A stretch of 64,000 nucleotides of DNA from assembly GCA_030674185.1 (NCBI GenBank), contig JAPXFY010000013.1, positions 51,318,067 to 51,382,066 on the forward strand, read 5' to 3'. Both the position numbers and the translations under genes were made by a program. Shown here piece by piece: positions 12,031-24,300 of this stretch. The notes below the pieces were generated by a model. The model made no database searches and was not told the origin of the DNA. It saw nothing but the letters and a program-made list of their open reading frames with translations. Position 1 is the stretch's first letter, and each line of letters begins with the position of its first letter. This DNA comes from Monoplex corrugatus (taxonomy: Eukaryota > Mollusca > Gastropoda > Littorinimorpha > Ranellidae).

Positions 12031-12323
12031 CTCATTCTGGCTGTTCAGTGGCTCATTTCTTTCAAGACGTGCCGTTTGTATTAATTTCGTATTTTTCCCT
12101 ACTTTCCTTCTTTTCCTCTAAACTTGTTTTCCCCTCGAACAACCATTTGCGGAAGTAAAGAGAATGTTGGGAAATGCTTTGATCTCGCCGAATCTCGTCA
12201 GGCTTCAAGAAAGCTTTTGTCTGCCATTCGTTGTCTCAGTTTTCTAAATATTTTTTGAAGGTGTCTACGAAATCTACAACGATTGATCCCAACTACGGTG
12301 TCGATCTTAACCCAGGGCTAGCG
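12031..12323 (+). promoter_or_regulatory. Likely ARNT promoter and 5' UTR
   Basis: The stretch before the ARNT start codon has more CpG than its surroundings, including TTTCGTATTTTTCC, CTCGAACAACC, GATCTCGCCGAATCTCGTC and CCATTCGTTGTC. TTGCGGAAGTAA at about 12147 contains an ETS-type CGGAAGT core. No clear TATA box is placed at a sensible distance. The transcription start cannot be fixed from sequence. An upstream in-frame extension of the ARNT frame exists from 12231 but starts with TTG, so ATG at 12324 is preferred. Confidence 0.45.
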
Positions 12324-12363
12324 ATGGCAGCGGCAACGTTGTCACCCGGCCCTTCGGGATCAG
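12324..12363 (+). CDS. ARNT: ARNT exon 1 (codons 1-13 plus 1 nt)
   Basis: ATG at 12324 sits in a good context (gcgATGG) and encodes [13 protein letters not shown] before the donor GTATTT. The frame joins exon 2 in phase 1. The Ala/Gly/Ser/Pro composition resembles the poorly conserved N-terminus of other ARNTs. This is the least certain exon because it has no conserved motif. Confidence 0.7.
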
Positions 12364-15300
12364 GTATTTATGACTTTTTTGGAATGAATTGTGCGTTCAT
12401 TTTGCATACTACTAGATCTATGACTATAGTATATCTATATGGTCTTGCCTTTAGGCTTTATACTCAGTCATGTATGATTCTATTAGTATTACTGTACTAG
12501 TCTTGACAGTAGATTCTCAAGTCGTCATGTCTACTTTCTGAAATGTATTGTGCCCTTTCAACAGTAGGAATTAATAACGATAGTTGCATTACTGATTACA
12601 ATTTTTCTGTCATTTGTTTGTTCCATCTTTGATTTAACCCTTTCACTCCCGCACCCTCACCCTGTACACCAGCACCCTGCATTGCCGACCATGCTAACAA
12701 AGCAAAAACTTAACCCTTTCACTCCCTCACCCTATCCACCAGCTTTCTGCGGGAAGCTGGTGGATAGGGTGATGGAGTCAAAGGTTAAGGTTTTGCGGTT
12801 GGTGAATACAGAATAGGGTGTAGGTGTCAAAGGGTTAGTATACTATGTTAGATTAAACGTAATTTTAGAAGGAAAATTTCCATTTGCCACACACTCGACA
12901 TTGATGAAAGTGATGAAGTCTGAAATAGTTCTATAGATCTACAGACCATCGTGTTTCTTACTCTGTTACTAGTGTTAGCTATTGCGGTGTTACTGTTAGT
13001 GTTAGCTGACTCAGTAGCTGTTTTTCTGAGAGAAAAAAAAAGAAAAACAAACGCTGGTGAGGCCTGTGTATTGATAAGTTACTACTACGAGTAGCCTATG
13101 ACTAGATCTAGATTGATACTAAAATGAGGAGCAGTAGTATGCCATGATACTAGCATGATGAGCAGTAGTACTACCACAGTACCACTACCAGTAATAATGC
13201 TGTGGTAAATTTGTGTGTGACCATTAGTTGGTACTTGGGACAGTTTTACTACAATTTATAAGTTATGTAATAAGTGTTACAAAACATTAGAAAATAGGCC
13301 CAGGCCTAAAGATCGATCAGTTAAGGAAGCAGTCAACCCACAGATAGTCAAGAAAGAGAGCCTGAGTTTCATTGTCTATAGATATCAAATGTTAGAAAAT
13401 AGGCCTCAGTCAACCCACAGATAGTCAAGAAAGAGAGCCTGAGTTTCATTGTCTATAGATATCAAACGTTAGAAAATAGGTCTAAAGATTAGGCAATCAA
13501 GGAAGCAGTCAACCTAGAATACAGTAGAAATAAGAGAGAGAGAGAGAGAACTTAGATCTAGGGTCACACTCCAGACAGGCTGAGTATACACACCTCTTCG
13601 TCTTCCTTTGTGTGTGTGTGTGGGTGAAACAGACAAGATGACAACTAAAGTCAAGGGTCATATGCCAAACAGGCTGGGTTTAGTCTAGCTCAGCATCCTG
13701 TACATGCACTCATGCATGTGTGCGTACATGTATACATACAAATGGTTGTATATGTTGTGAGAACTTGTATTCATTTATATTGTTCTCCTTTACTCTTTGT
13801 TACTTGTCATCATCATCATGTGCCCTGCTGCATGGCATTAGTTATCATGGCCCTCCATATGCATCTATCCCTTGTCACCACAAGCACATCTTCCACCCTC
13901 TCTGTCCTCAGCCACCCTGCAAGTCTGTCCAATATTTTCTCCCTGGGTCTACCTGGTGTTCTCTTTCCCTCCAGCTTTCCTGTTCTTTGTAACTAGTGAT
14001 TCATAACTAATGTTTCTTTTGTTTTCATATTATGTTATTGACTATAAAGTTCAGTGAATTTAGTGTTCTGTAAGTGTAACTGTAAAGTATAATAATATAC
14101 AATACTTTTGGCATGAGTGTGCTATATAAATGAAATAATTATTCATTTATGGAGTCAGTTACTTGACAGTACAGGATTGTTCATATTTACTCAGGCTTTA
14201 ACCCTTTGACTCTCACACCTTGTCCACCAGCATCCAGCATTGTCAACCATGATAGCAAAGCAAACACTTAACCCTTTGACTCGCTCACGCTATCCACCAG
14301 CTTCCTATGGGAAACTGGTGGATAGTGTTAGGGAGTCAAAGGGTTTCTGACTCGTGCTATCCACTGGCTTCCTACAGGAAGCTGGTGGATAGTGTGAGGA
14401 GTCAAAGGGTTTAATTTTTGCAGTTGGTAGATAGGGTGTGGGAGTCAAAAGGTTAAGCAAAATGCTAACCAACATTACCAAACTAGATGTTAAACTGAAT
14501 CCTGTCCCATACTCTCACCGTTGACTTCATTCTATTTTTAGAGTGAAAACAAAGGCCAACTTGAATCCATTACACTTTACAGGTAGCAGTAGGCCTATCT
14601 TTAAAACTACATCTTTCTTAAGTTTTTTTTATTCTGAAGATTATATTATTATTCAAGACAAAAGTGACTCCCCAAAACTTTTATATTCCATGAACTAGAG
14701 ACAGTAATAGAGTGGATTCTTATACTAAAATTATAGACAAGATTTTTTCTATTATGACAGACCAACAGTCCTAGTGAGATGTGTTAAAGGTGGAATAATT
14801 TGTGTTAGAACAATTTGAAATTTGTAATACTGTAGACTAGAATGAAATGCTGACTATCAGGGAAAGATGTACTCTTCGCTCTTCGTCAACCTCAGATGCT
14901 GTGCCCAAGATACTTGGGGAAGGGTGTGTGTGCTGTTTTTGATGGGCTATGATGACAAACTGATGTCCTGATGGATATGTATGGCTCCTAACAGCCATGT
15001 ATTTGTGACACCGATGGGCTCTGATGGCTCATAAAATGACCATGAATTTGTGACACCAAAGGGCTCTGTTGACATCAGTAGCTATTGTGTGCTGCTTCTG
15101 TATCACTGTTAGTGTTTGTCAGCCCAAGTAAACAGTTAGCAACATTGGTAATACTATCACCAAAAAAAGAGTATTTCTTTTCTCACTAGACACGGCAGCT
15201 TTTACTGCTGTAGCGAGAGAGATATAAATTGACTATTTCAAAATCATAATAGACTCATAAGTATTCTCAGAACTTAAGTAAAACAAGTCTCTGTGAGAAA

Positions 15301-18300
15301 ATATGACTGTGGTATGGCAAAATGCAGCGCTGAACTACCAAAATGTTAGCATGTTGGAATCTTATTTTTATTTGTCATCGCACAAACTGTCAATTGCACA
15401 GTGTATCAGAGACAGAACTTTTGAGTAAAAAACAAACTAAAAAAAAAGAAAAGCTATGCAACAGTGATTACATTGACTTTTTTTTTAATATGGGTAAAAT
15501 GCCATTTGCTGAAAAATGAGAATACAGAATTTATTTTTTAGCTGCTGGCCTCAGGGATGGATTGGATTTTGTTGGGACTGGTAAAATATTTGTGGCAAAA
15601 AAAATTAGTTTCAGCCACTAAACACTGCACTGTCACACGATAGTTTGCGCTGATTAATTCTTGCCTAAATTGCATTCTCTGTCACAACAAAGCAATTGGT
15701 ACACAGTACAGTAGCGGTGTCAGCGACAGATATAGCATTCTAAACAGAATGCAATAAACTATTATGTAACAATGAACATTCTGAAACTTTTATAGCTATA
15801 GAATATGTTGTGTATTGTCCAGTTTTCATTCATTTGTAAAAAATATTCTCACTGTTTTTTTGTGTCCCTAGGAACATTTCTAACACTGGTTCTTGAGTGA
15901 CAGTGATCAGACCGCTTTAAAAAATTCCTTGTGCAGTCACTTTGTATCTCACTGACTACTAAACATAAACAGTACATCCCAGGAAATAAAAGTATTTTTG
16001 TGTGCACGTAAAATTGCTTAGCCAGGGTAGGTGATGTTGATAGTTCAATACAATTGATAATACTTTAATAGTGTCATACTACGAAAAATATACATGTTAT
16101 GTTTTACTGTTTATCTGTAATTTTTAGTTTTTGATTGCTTTCCAAATACAGATATGAACAGAACGCTGCGAAATCAGAAAATTGCATTTAAAAATGTTTC
16201 ATTTCCACACAGAAGTGGCAAGCTTGTGTTGTGAATTCGCAGACATTGTCCTATTCTCACTCTGTGCGAAAGGAGATATTATATCTGGATCTATAATTAG
16301 TCTAAAGAACATCTGTAAACTGTGGGGGGTTTTCTTTTTTAGATTTTTTTTTTTTGGGGGGGGGGGGGGGGGTCTGGTATTTTATGGTATAAAAGGTATT
16401 ATATTACTGTGGTGTGGCTCAAACAGTGGTTGACACATGTGGAAAAAGTTGGTCCTGAAAATAGAGCATTAAAAATTGTGAAGTGAGGTAATTCTTAAAC
16501 AGTTTGATTTTCATGATACTGAAGTGAATGACACTTCTGTTGACAGATGTCAGGTATTCTCTTTTTTTGCATGTCACTAATGGGACTAAACATTATTGCT
16601 GGTACAGGATATTCATACCCGTGTCATTATCAGTAGTGTCACTATCACTTGATGTTTATTTTCACTTTGCTTGGAGGTCTTTTGTCTCTTATGTTTCTAC
16701 AGCTGCTTAGACCTATTAAATTGTATCTAAATTTAGTTCCTGTCTGTACAGTTGCAGTCGGTGGCACAAAATCAGACCAAAATGCTGCAGATTAGGCCCA
16801 CATTTTTTATTCACTAACGAATATTATGATAACACATTAACAGATATTGAGTAATATGATAATATATGTACTTGACCAGGGAGTGGGGTTGCTGTCTACT
16901 GATTTAGCTCCAGGATCCTTGCATTAAGTGATTGACTTGTATGATTTTAGTAATTACACTAGTATTTTCTGGGATTAATAACTACTGAACTAGGGGGTGA
17001 GGTGGAGGTAACAAAACAAACAAAAAAAGAAAGATACTAAAGGGTACATAGCATCTAACTGCAACTGCATGAACAGGCAGTTACAATTACAGCTTACAGC
17101 CAATGAAATGAAATCAGTGTGGATTGTCATTATGTTGTCCAACACAGGGAAAAAGCTATGTTGCCATTTTTGTGTATATTGTGCTTTTAACAGTTGTAGA
17201 CTGTGGACTCTGTTGTTTGTTTTGGCTCTGTGCAATTTGAAAGTTTCTTTTGCTTCGACATTGAAGGTCATTGAGTGTAATATCATTATTTTATGTGTAA
17301 TTGTAACTAATAAAGTTTAATATATATAGGTAGAAAGAAACTCTAGGGAGAGCTAGACAACAGAAGGTCTTCAGAGAAGTAACCCCCTTTAGACAAGTGT
17401 TTCGGCCCTGAATTCCTTACACTCTCGGGGGGCCGGGCCACATCCAGGTCATGACTCCTGGATGCCCTTCTGCTGTTGTCTATTTTTTTTTTTTTTTTCC
17501 CACGCCGGGGATCGAACCTGGGCGATTCTGCGCTTCAGAACTGCGGTACGCGGTTTTACCAATGTGCTAACGGGGCACACATCATCTGTAGGGAATTTAA
17601 TCCTTATGAAGTTCACTTTTTTGGTTCCTCCTTGCCCAGATCCAGCTTGAGCTCCTTTCTGCTGCCTCTGCCATCGCTTTAAGGGCTCTAGTCCTCTTCT
17701 TCCCAGAAATGGCGAGTTGTTTCATGAGATCATAAGCGGAGGTGCCCACAATCCCTCTTGCCCCGACCTCTATGGCGAAGATTTTGACCCGCAGACCTGC
17801 TTTCTTCAGGGTGCTGGCAAGACCGGCGTATTTTTCGGTCTTGTAGATATGTGCTTCTTCCATTCTGCTTTCGTATGGCACAGTGAGTTCTATCAGAATC
17901 ACTTGTTTCGAGGAGTCAGAGTGGAGAGCGATGTCTGGTCTCATGCCTGTCTTGCTGATGACATCTGGGTAATTTCTCCACTCTGGGAGGTCTGCTGTAC
18001 ACTCCCAGTCGACTGCTCCATCCAGAAGACCCTTTGGCAATGTGCTGGTTGTCATAGCCCTTTCGGGCCAGACCTGTTTCCCTCCTGCTTTGTAGAACGT
18101 TGTCATAGCAATTGGTGCGTTTGGGGTCATGGTTTTTTTCGCTAACCACATCTGTGATCACTTTCAGAACTTGGTTGTGCCTCCATGTATACCTTCCTTG
18201 GGCTAGCGCTACTTTGCAAGAGCTTAGGACATGTTCCACTGTTTGTTTCTTCTGACAGAGCGGACATGCTGGGTCGTCTGCTTTCCCCCATTTCACTAAG

Positions 18301-21300
18301 TTTGCATTCGAGGGAGCAGGTCATATACAGATCTGAGGAGGAAGCTTATCCTTAGAGGAGCCATGTGCCACATATCGTTCCAGCTGAGACTTCTTTGAAG
18401 TGCACTGTCCCATGTTGTCCATTGCCCCTGTTGACCTTGCTGGACTGCCTTCTGCACTCTTTTGACATCTTCTTCTTCCTTCAACTCCTGTATGATCATG
18501 TCTCTTTTTTTCCTTCCCTTTGGCTTTGGACCACCACTGCATTTTTGTTGCTCCCAGTCCCTGTCTGTTGGTTTGCGTGTGTCCAATTATTTCTTTGATG
18601 CTGAGGTTTCTCTTGGCATTGTTTACAGCCTCTTGGACTTTCCACTTTCTGCCAGTTCTCAGCTTTGGATGAACTGCTCTCACGATATTGTCCTCCGATT
18701 CCTCCAGCATGCTCAACAGTCTTGCTTTTCCAACTTTGTATTCCTCCACTATGGATTTCAGAGGTAGCTTCAGCATTGCTTGACGACAGTAGAATGCAAC
18801 ATCAGTGAGACCAGGTGGGACACCGAGCCATTTTCTTGTGTATTTGTTGATTTTGGCTTCCATTGCTTCGACTGTGCTGGTGCAAATGTCATAGATTAGC
18901 AGTGGCCACAGCAGCTTTGGTATCAGCATGAACTGTAGACACCAGACTTTGTATTTGCCTGGCAGTCCGCAGTTATCTATTTTCTTCAGGCCTTCTTCTG
19001 CTGTTTGCTTGGTTTCACATCCCCTTTGTGTGTCTTTCAGGGAGTCATCATACCATCTTCCGAGACTTTTTACTGGCTCTTCTGTGACAGTGGGGATGGC
19101 TTGGTTGGCTACCATGAATTTGACTGAATCTGCCACTTTTCCTTTTCGCAGTGAGAGACTTCGGGATTTCTTAGGTTTGAACCTCATTCTTGAAGAGGCC
19201 ACCAGCTCATCCAGCTGCTTTAAGATTTGGTGTGTCTCTTCCTCATCCGTGGACAAGACTGTTGTGTCATCCATGAAAGCTTTCAGAGGAGGCATCTGGT
19301 ATCCATCTCCCAGATTCACTGGACCTGAACTCTTCATTGCAGCTTTCAAGATGACTTCCATTGCCAACACGAACAGTATGGGAGAGATTGCACAGCCCAT
19401 TGCAATGCCCACCTCTAGGTCTATCCAGTCCGTGGTGTATTCTTTGGTAGAGAACCGCATTGAGAACCCTTGGAAATACTTCCTCAGCATTGTTCGGATG
19501 TTTTCTGGGATGTGATACATTTCAAGAGCCAGCTGGATCATATCGTGTGGAACTGATCCATATGCATTCGCCAGATCAAGCCAAACTACGTCAATGTCTC
19601 TCTTCTCTGTTCTTGCTTTTTGGATGGCATCCCAAATCAACGTGGCATGTTCCAAGCATCCAGGCATTCCTGGTATGCCTCCCTTTTGGACTGACATATC
19701 CAGATACTTGTTTTCAGTCAGGTATTTTGTCAATCTTGCTGCCATAACAGAGAAGAAGATTTTCCCCTCGACGTTCAGAAGTGATATTGGCCTGAACTGA
19801 TTGATGCTGCTGGAGTTCTGCTCCTTCGGAATGTACACTCCTTCAGCTCTCATCCATTGGTCGCTGATCTTCTGGTTCCTCCATGCTGATCGAATCATCT
19901 TGTGGAGCCACTCGAGCACTTTTGGGCATTTCTTGTAGAGCAGGTATGGTATTCCGTTTGGTCCAGGTGCTGACTTGGCTCTGGCTTTCTTTACTACGTT
20001 CTTCGCTTCATCCAGTGTTGGTGGTTTGTTATTGAATTTTCCTTCTGGCGCTGCAGGCCAAACCAGATTTTGGATTTCAAGTGGTGCCTCGCGCTGAGAA
20101 TCGGAATATGTTTCCCTGAGATGCTGCTCTAGGGTTTCCTTGCCCACTGTGAGAGTCCCTGATTTGGGTTGTTCAAACAGCTTTCTTGCAAAGTCAAAGG
20201 GATCTTTGAAGAAACGATCTTGAGTCTTCTTCTTTTTGCTCTTTCTTCGCCTTGCTGATTCCACTTTGCTGAGAGCATTGTGTTTGGCCTTCAGATCTTT
20301 CCAGAGTTCCAGGAGCCCTTGCTTCTCGAATTCTGAGGCAGTTTTCATTCGCTTTTTAAGCTTCCTTTTCTCCCTCCGGATGCTCTCCATCTGCTGCTGT
20401 CTTCTGGATTTCTGGGGAGGCGTTTTTGTCTTTGGCTGCTTCACTCCATAAGTGTCCCTGCAGATAGAGTATATGATGTCTCCGTATGTGTCAAGTTTGT
20501 GTTCCAGCGTACTGTTCCCTATTAGCGCATTCAGCTTAAGGACAAGTTCCTCATCTAATTTCTCCCATTGTTCTTTTGCACCGGCAGGCGGCAAATTGAG
20601 TTTTCCACGTTTGGCGTTAAGAGCTTGTGCAAAATCCGCATCAGAACCGTCAGCGTGGATGTCCTTGGCACTATGGTTTAATTCCTGGCCTTGGTCATCC
20701 AACGTCTCACCTGCTATCGCAGTGCGCTGCTGTTGGTTCGTATGTGTCTTCAAACAGCCCATTTTTGTCCTGTGGATCTTCATGCCGCGTTTGGTGATGA
20801 ATCTCCTTCCACACGCACACGGAAATTCCAACTGGTCATTGATCATGGTCCGTTGTGCGTTTCCAGTCGTGATGGAGTCAGTGCCGATGGATTCATCATA
20901 TATATAATATATATATGTCATTGGACTGATGACTAAAGTAGGACAGTGATGATAATAATAATGAAAAGTGATACTGATTATACAATAGTATTTATAAGGT
21001 ACTAAATCTCAATCAAATGCAAGGACACGCTTTCATTTACTCACAAAGACAGAAACAACCTAAAGGCACAAAGAACATGCATACTGGAGAGACAGGGATG
21101 ACAGGAGTGGAGCCAGATGAGGGGATGGGTAGCTTCAAGGAAAGGTTTGTGACTGTGGAAGAGGTTGAGGAAGCTCATTCCATTTGTATGACCAGACACA
21201 TAGTTTAATTAATGGTAATTGACTGTAGAATATTTGTGTGGAGGATTTAGTAAACAAATAGTTTTACTGAAACAGCATGAAAGGCAGAATGGAGAGATTG

Positions 21301-24300
21301 GATGAGGGTGTACATTTACTGATTTAGAGGTTAACACAGTTACAGCAGAACATACTGATTGTATGAGATTCTTTGAGCAAGCGGTGGATAAAACTGGCAG
21401 CATATATTCTGGATATATATATATCGAGGCAAGTGACAGAAGAAGCAGGCAAGCTAGAGAGAGAGTTACAATAAAATGAATAATCAATACAAGATAACAA
21501 TAAAATGAATAATCAATACAAGATAAGAAAAGTCACAAATTCAGATGCTGTTTGAATTGACACTAATGAAAGATACAGTGAATAGAACTGAATACCACAG
21601 TTGACAGTAGTAAGACTGACCTAGTGACAGGTTTAGTTAGTGAACTGCTGCTTTGGAAAGCTTGTGCTAGGTATCAGTGAGATTGGTTCAGTCTTATCTC
21701 CATTCAGCTGTAGCTTTATCCTCCAGTTCTGGATTTCAGTATAGCAGTTAGAAGCGCAGTTAGAAGCTTCAGAAAGAAGTGTTGAAAGGCTTTCAGGAGA
21801 TGCAGTGTTGTAGAGCATCAGCCCTTTTAAATATATGATATTGGATGTTGTCAATTCAAATCTGCTTGCACTTGCAGACTTGATTTTCTATTTCATTTCA
21901 ATCATTGGAACGACATTAGGTGAATTTGACCAGAGTTTTGCATTATTTGTATTAATTATAATGTTGATGATAGTAAAATAATAATAGTAATGATCATAAT
22001 AACAGGGGTGCTACTCTGCCGGGAATTCCCGGAATTCCGGTTTTTATTAATCAATTTTCCCGGCACTGCCGGTTTTTGAGAATTTGAGAAGCAACGATTT
22101 TCCAAACCGATTGCGCTGGGACGATAAGGAGAAGGAAAAGGCTAACACCAAGTAAATTGTACAGTACATCTGTTTGTTCCTGCAGTACTCTTACTGTTGC
22201 ACACTTAAATTAAGACTTAACTTTCAGAATAAGACTAGGGAACATTGGACATTTTCTGCAGAAGATAGCATTTATGAACTGAGCCAGATGATGTGACTTG
22301 AAACTGAGCATTTATGAACTGAGCCAGATGATGTGACTTGAAACTGTTCCATGAAGATGGTGGCCATTATCATTATAAAGGCAACTTGAGCTTCAGATTT
22401 TCTATACATGTAAGTATGCTTTGCTCCCTAAGTGATAAGTTGAGTTCTGTGTTCTGTGTTGAGCCTGAAAAATAGCTTTAAAAGTGTAAATTCTTCTCTG
22501 ATTTGTTCTGTGTTCATGTTTGATGCTTCTGCTTTTCTGCACTTACTTTTTTGTGTTTAAAACTTACCTCTGAGCTCACGGGAGAGCCTCAAAAATAGCT
22601 TTAAAAATGCAAATTCTTCTCAGCTTCAGGGGGGCAGCGCCCCCCTGACCCCCCGACAGGGCACTGCCCCTGGACCCCAACTTCAGGTTTTTCAAAACTT
22701 GGGAGTAGCACCCCTGTAATAAAACAACAATAATGATGATGGTAATACTAATAAGAAGAATTCTGTTTATGTCTATAGTGCAAACAATCCATGTCAAAGC
22801 ATGCTCATTGCAGTGAACGTAGCATTAGTAAAAGAATATAAGATAATAAGTAAAAACAAACATATAAACAAAGAGGGGGGGGGGGGGGTTACTGGCTGCA
22901 TGATAAACTGTCTAGTTTGTTAAACTTTCACTGTTTGCAAAGTTGTTGAAATTGAAGCCATCAGTATTCCAGACAGGAGGGTAACTGGCTGGCATGTTGA
23001 ATCAGTGGGAGGAAGGGTCGGAGTGTCCCAAGACAAGTGTTGAATTTTACAGCACATGGCCTCAGGGGCATGGGGACGCTTGATTTTCTAACTGTTGGTT
23101 AGAATAGTTTATTAGTCCCATAGGCCCGTTTGGCTTTGTTTTTCAACACCTACTGTGGATTCTGTCAGCAGGTTGTGGATCAGTCCTGAAGAACCACTGT
23201 GTTTGCCTTGACAGAGGTTGGCTGTTAGCCCAACTGTTTGCCTTGACAGAGGTTGGCTGTTAGCCCAAACTAACAAAATAAACAATTGAACAAGTAACAG
23301 AGTACATTAGCCCAAAAAAGTGATACCTGTTTTGTTCAGAAGATTGTTGTACAAAAGGCTGACAAAGTTAAACATGAAAATGATAATTAAATAAAATTAA
23401 ATAATTAAAACTAAAAGGAAAGACTGTGTATTCTGCTTACCAGACTATCATTAATAGACTAAACAATGCTGTAATGCACACCACTACAAGTTTCTCGTTT
23501 GCTTTGCTTAGGAATGTGTATATGTGCAGATACAGTACAAGTGATACATGTATGACAGGCATCTGCCATATGATGGTAATCAGTATAATAATTCATGTTT
23601 ATAGTGCAGGCTTCGTCTTTTTAAAAAAATTGCTCATTGCACTCTACATTAGATGAAAAAGAAAAAGACGGGAGGGGTGGGGGTTGCTTTGTCACTTGTG
23701 AAAATAGATATAGACACCAATACATCACTGTAGTATAAACACAGTTCATCAACAACAAAAAAGAAGAAGAAAATAAAAGCAGATCATAGCATGAAATTAG
23801 AAATAGATGGTGGTGATCAATACTAGTTACTACCTACTAGTTACAAAAACTATGCCAGGAAGAGAAAGACATAGATACAGTCTTTCACACATGCGCGCAC
23901 ATTATATACAGACACGCGCACTGACACTCACGACACATAAAGGACAAACCACAACACATTCAAACCTTGGGAAAAACACAGTTCATCAAACAAACAAAAA
24001 GAAGAAGAAGAGGAAAAAACAGATCATAGCATGAAATTAGAAATAGATGGTAGTGATCAATACTAGTTACTACTTACTAGTTACAAATACCAGAAAAACT
24101 AGTTTCCAGAGAAGAGAAAGACAGATACAGTCTTTCACACACACGCGCACATTATATACAGAGACACACACACTCACACTCACGACACATAAAGGACAAA
24201 CCACAACACATTCAAACCTTGGGAAAAAACAAAACAGGCATTAATCAGGGCAGTTTTACTAGAGATATTTGTGAAACTGAAATAGACGTTTAATGTGTTT

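Noticed and set aside
12231..12323. N-terminal extension of ARNT upstream of the chosen ATG
   Set aside because: The frame is open but has no ATG in this stretch, and its residues are not ARNT-like. ATG 12324 has a good context.
17500..17583. Functional tRNA gene
   Set aside because: A- and B-box-like sequences are present but the acceptor and anticodon stems pair poorly, and an A17 tail plus a body shared with another locus follows. It is a SINE head.
18928..19515. 195-codon plus-strand frame
   Set aside because: It is antisense to the RT domain of the minus-strand R2/HERO-like LINE, whose motifs are clear; this is a shadow frame.
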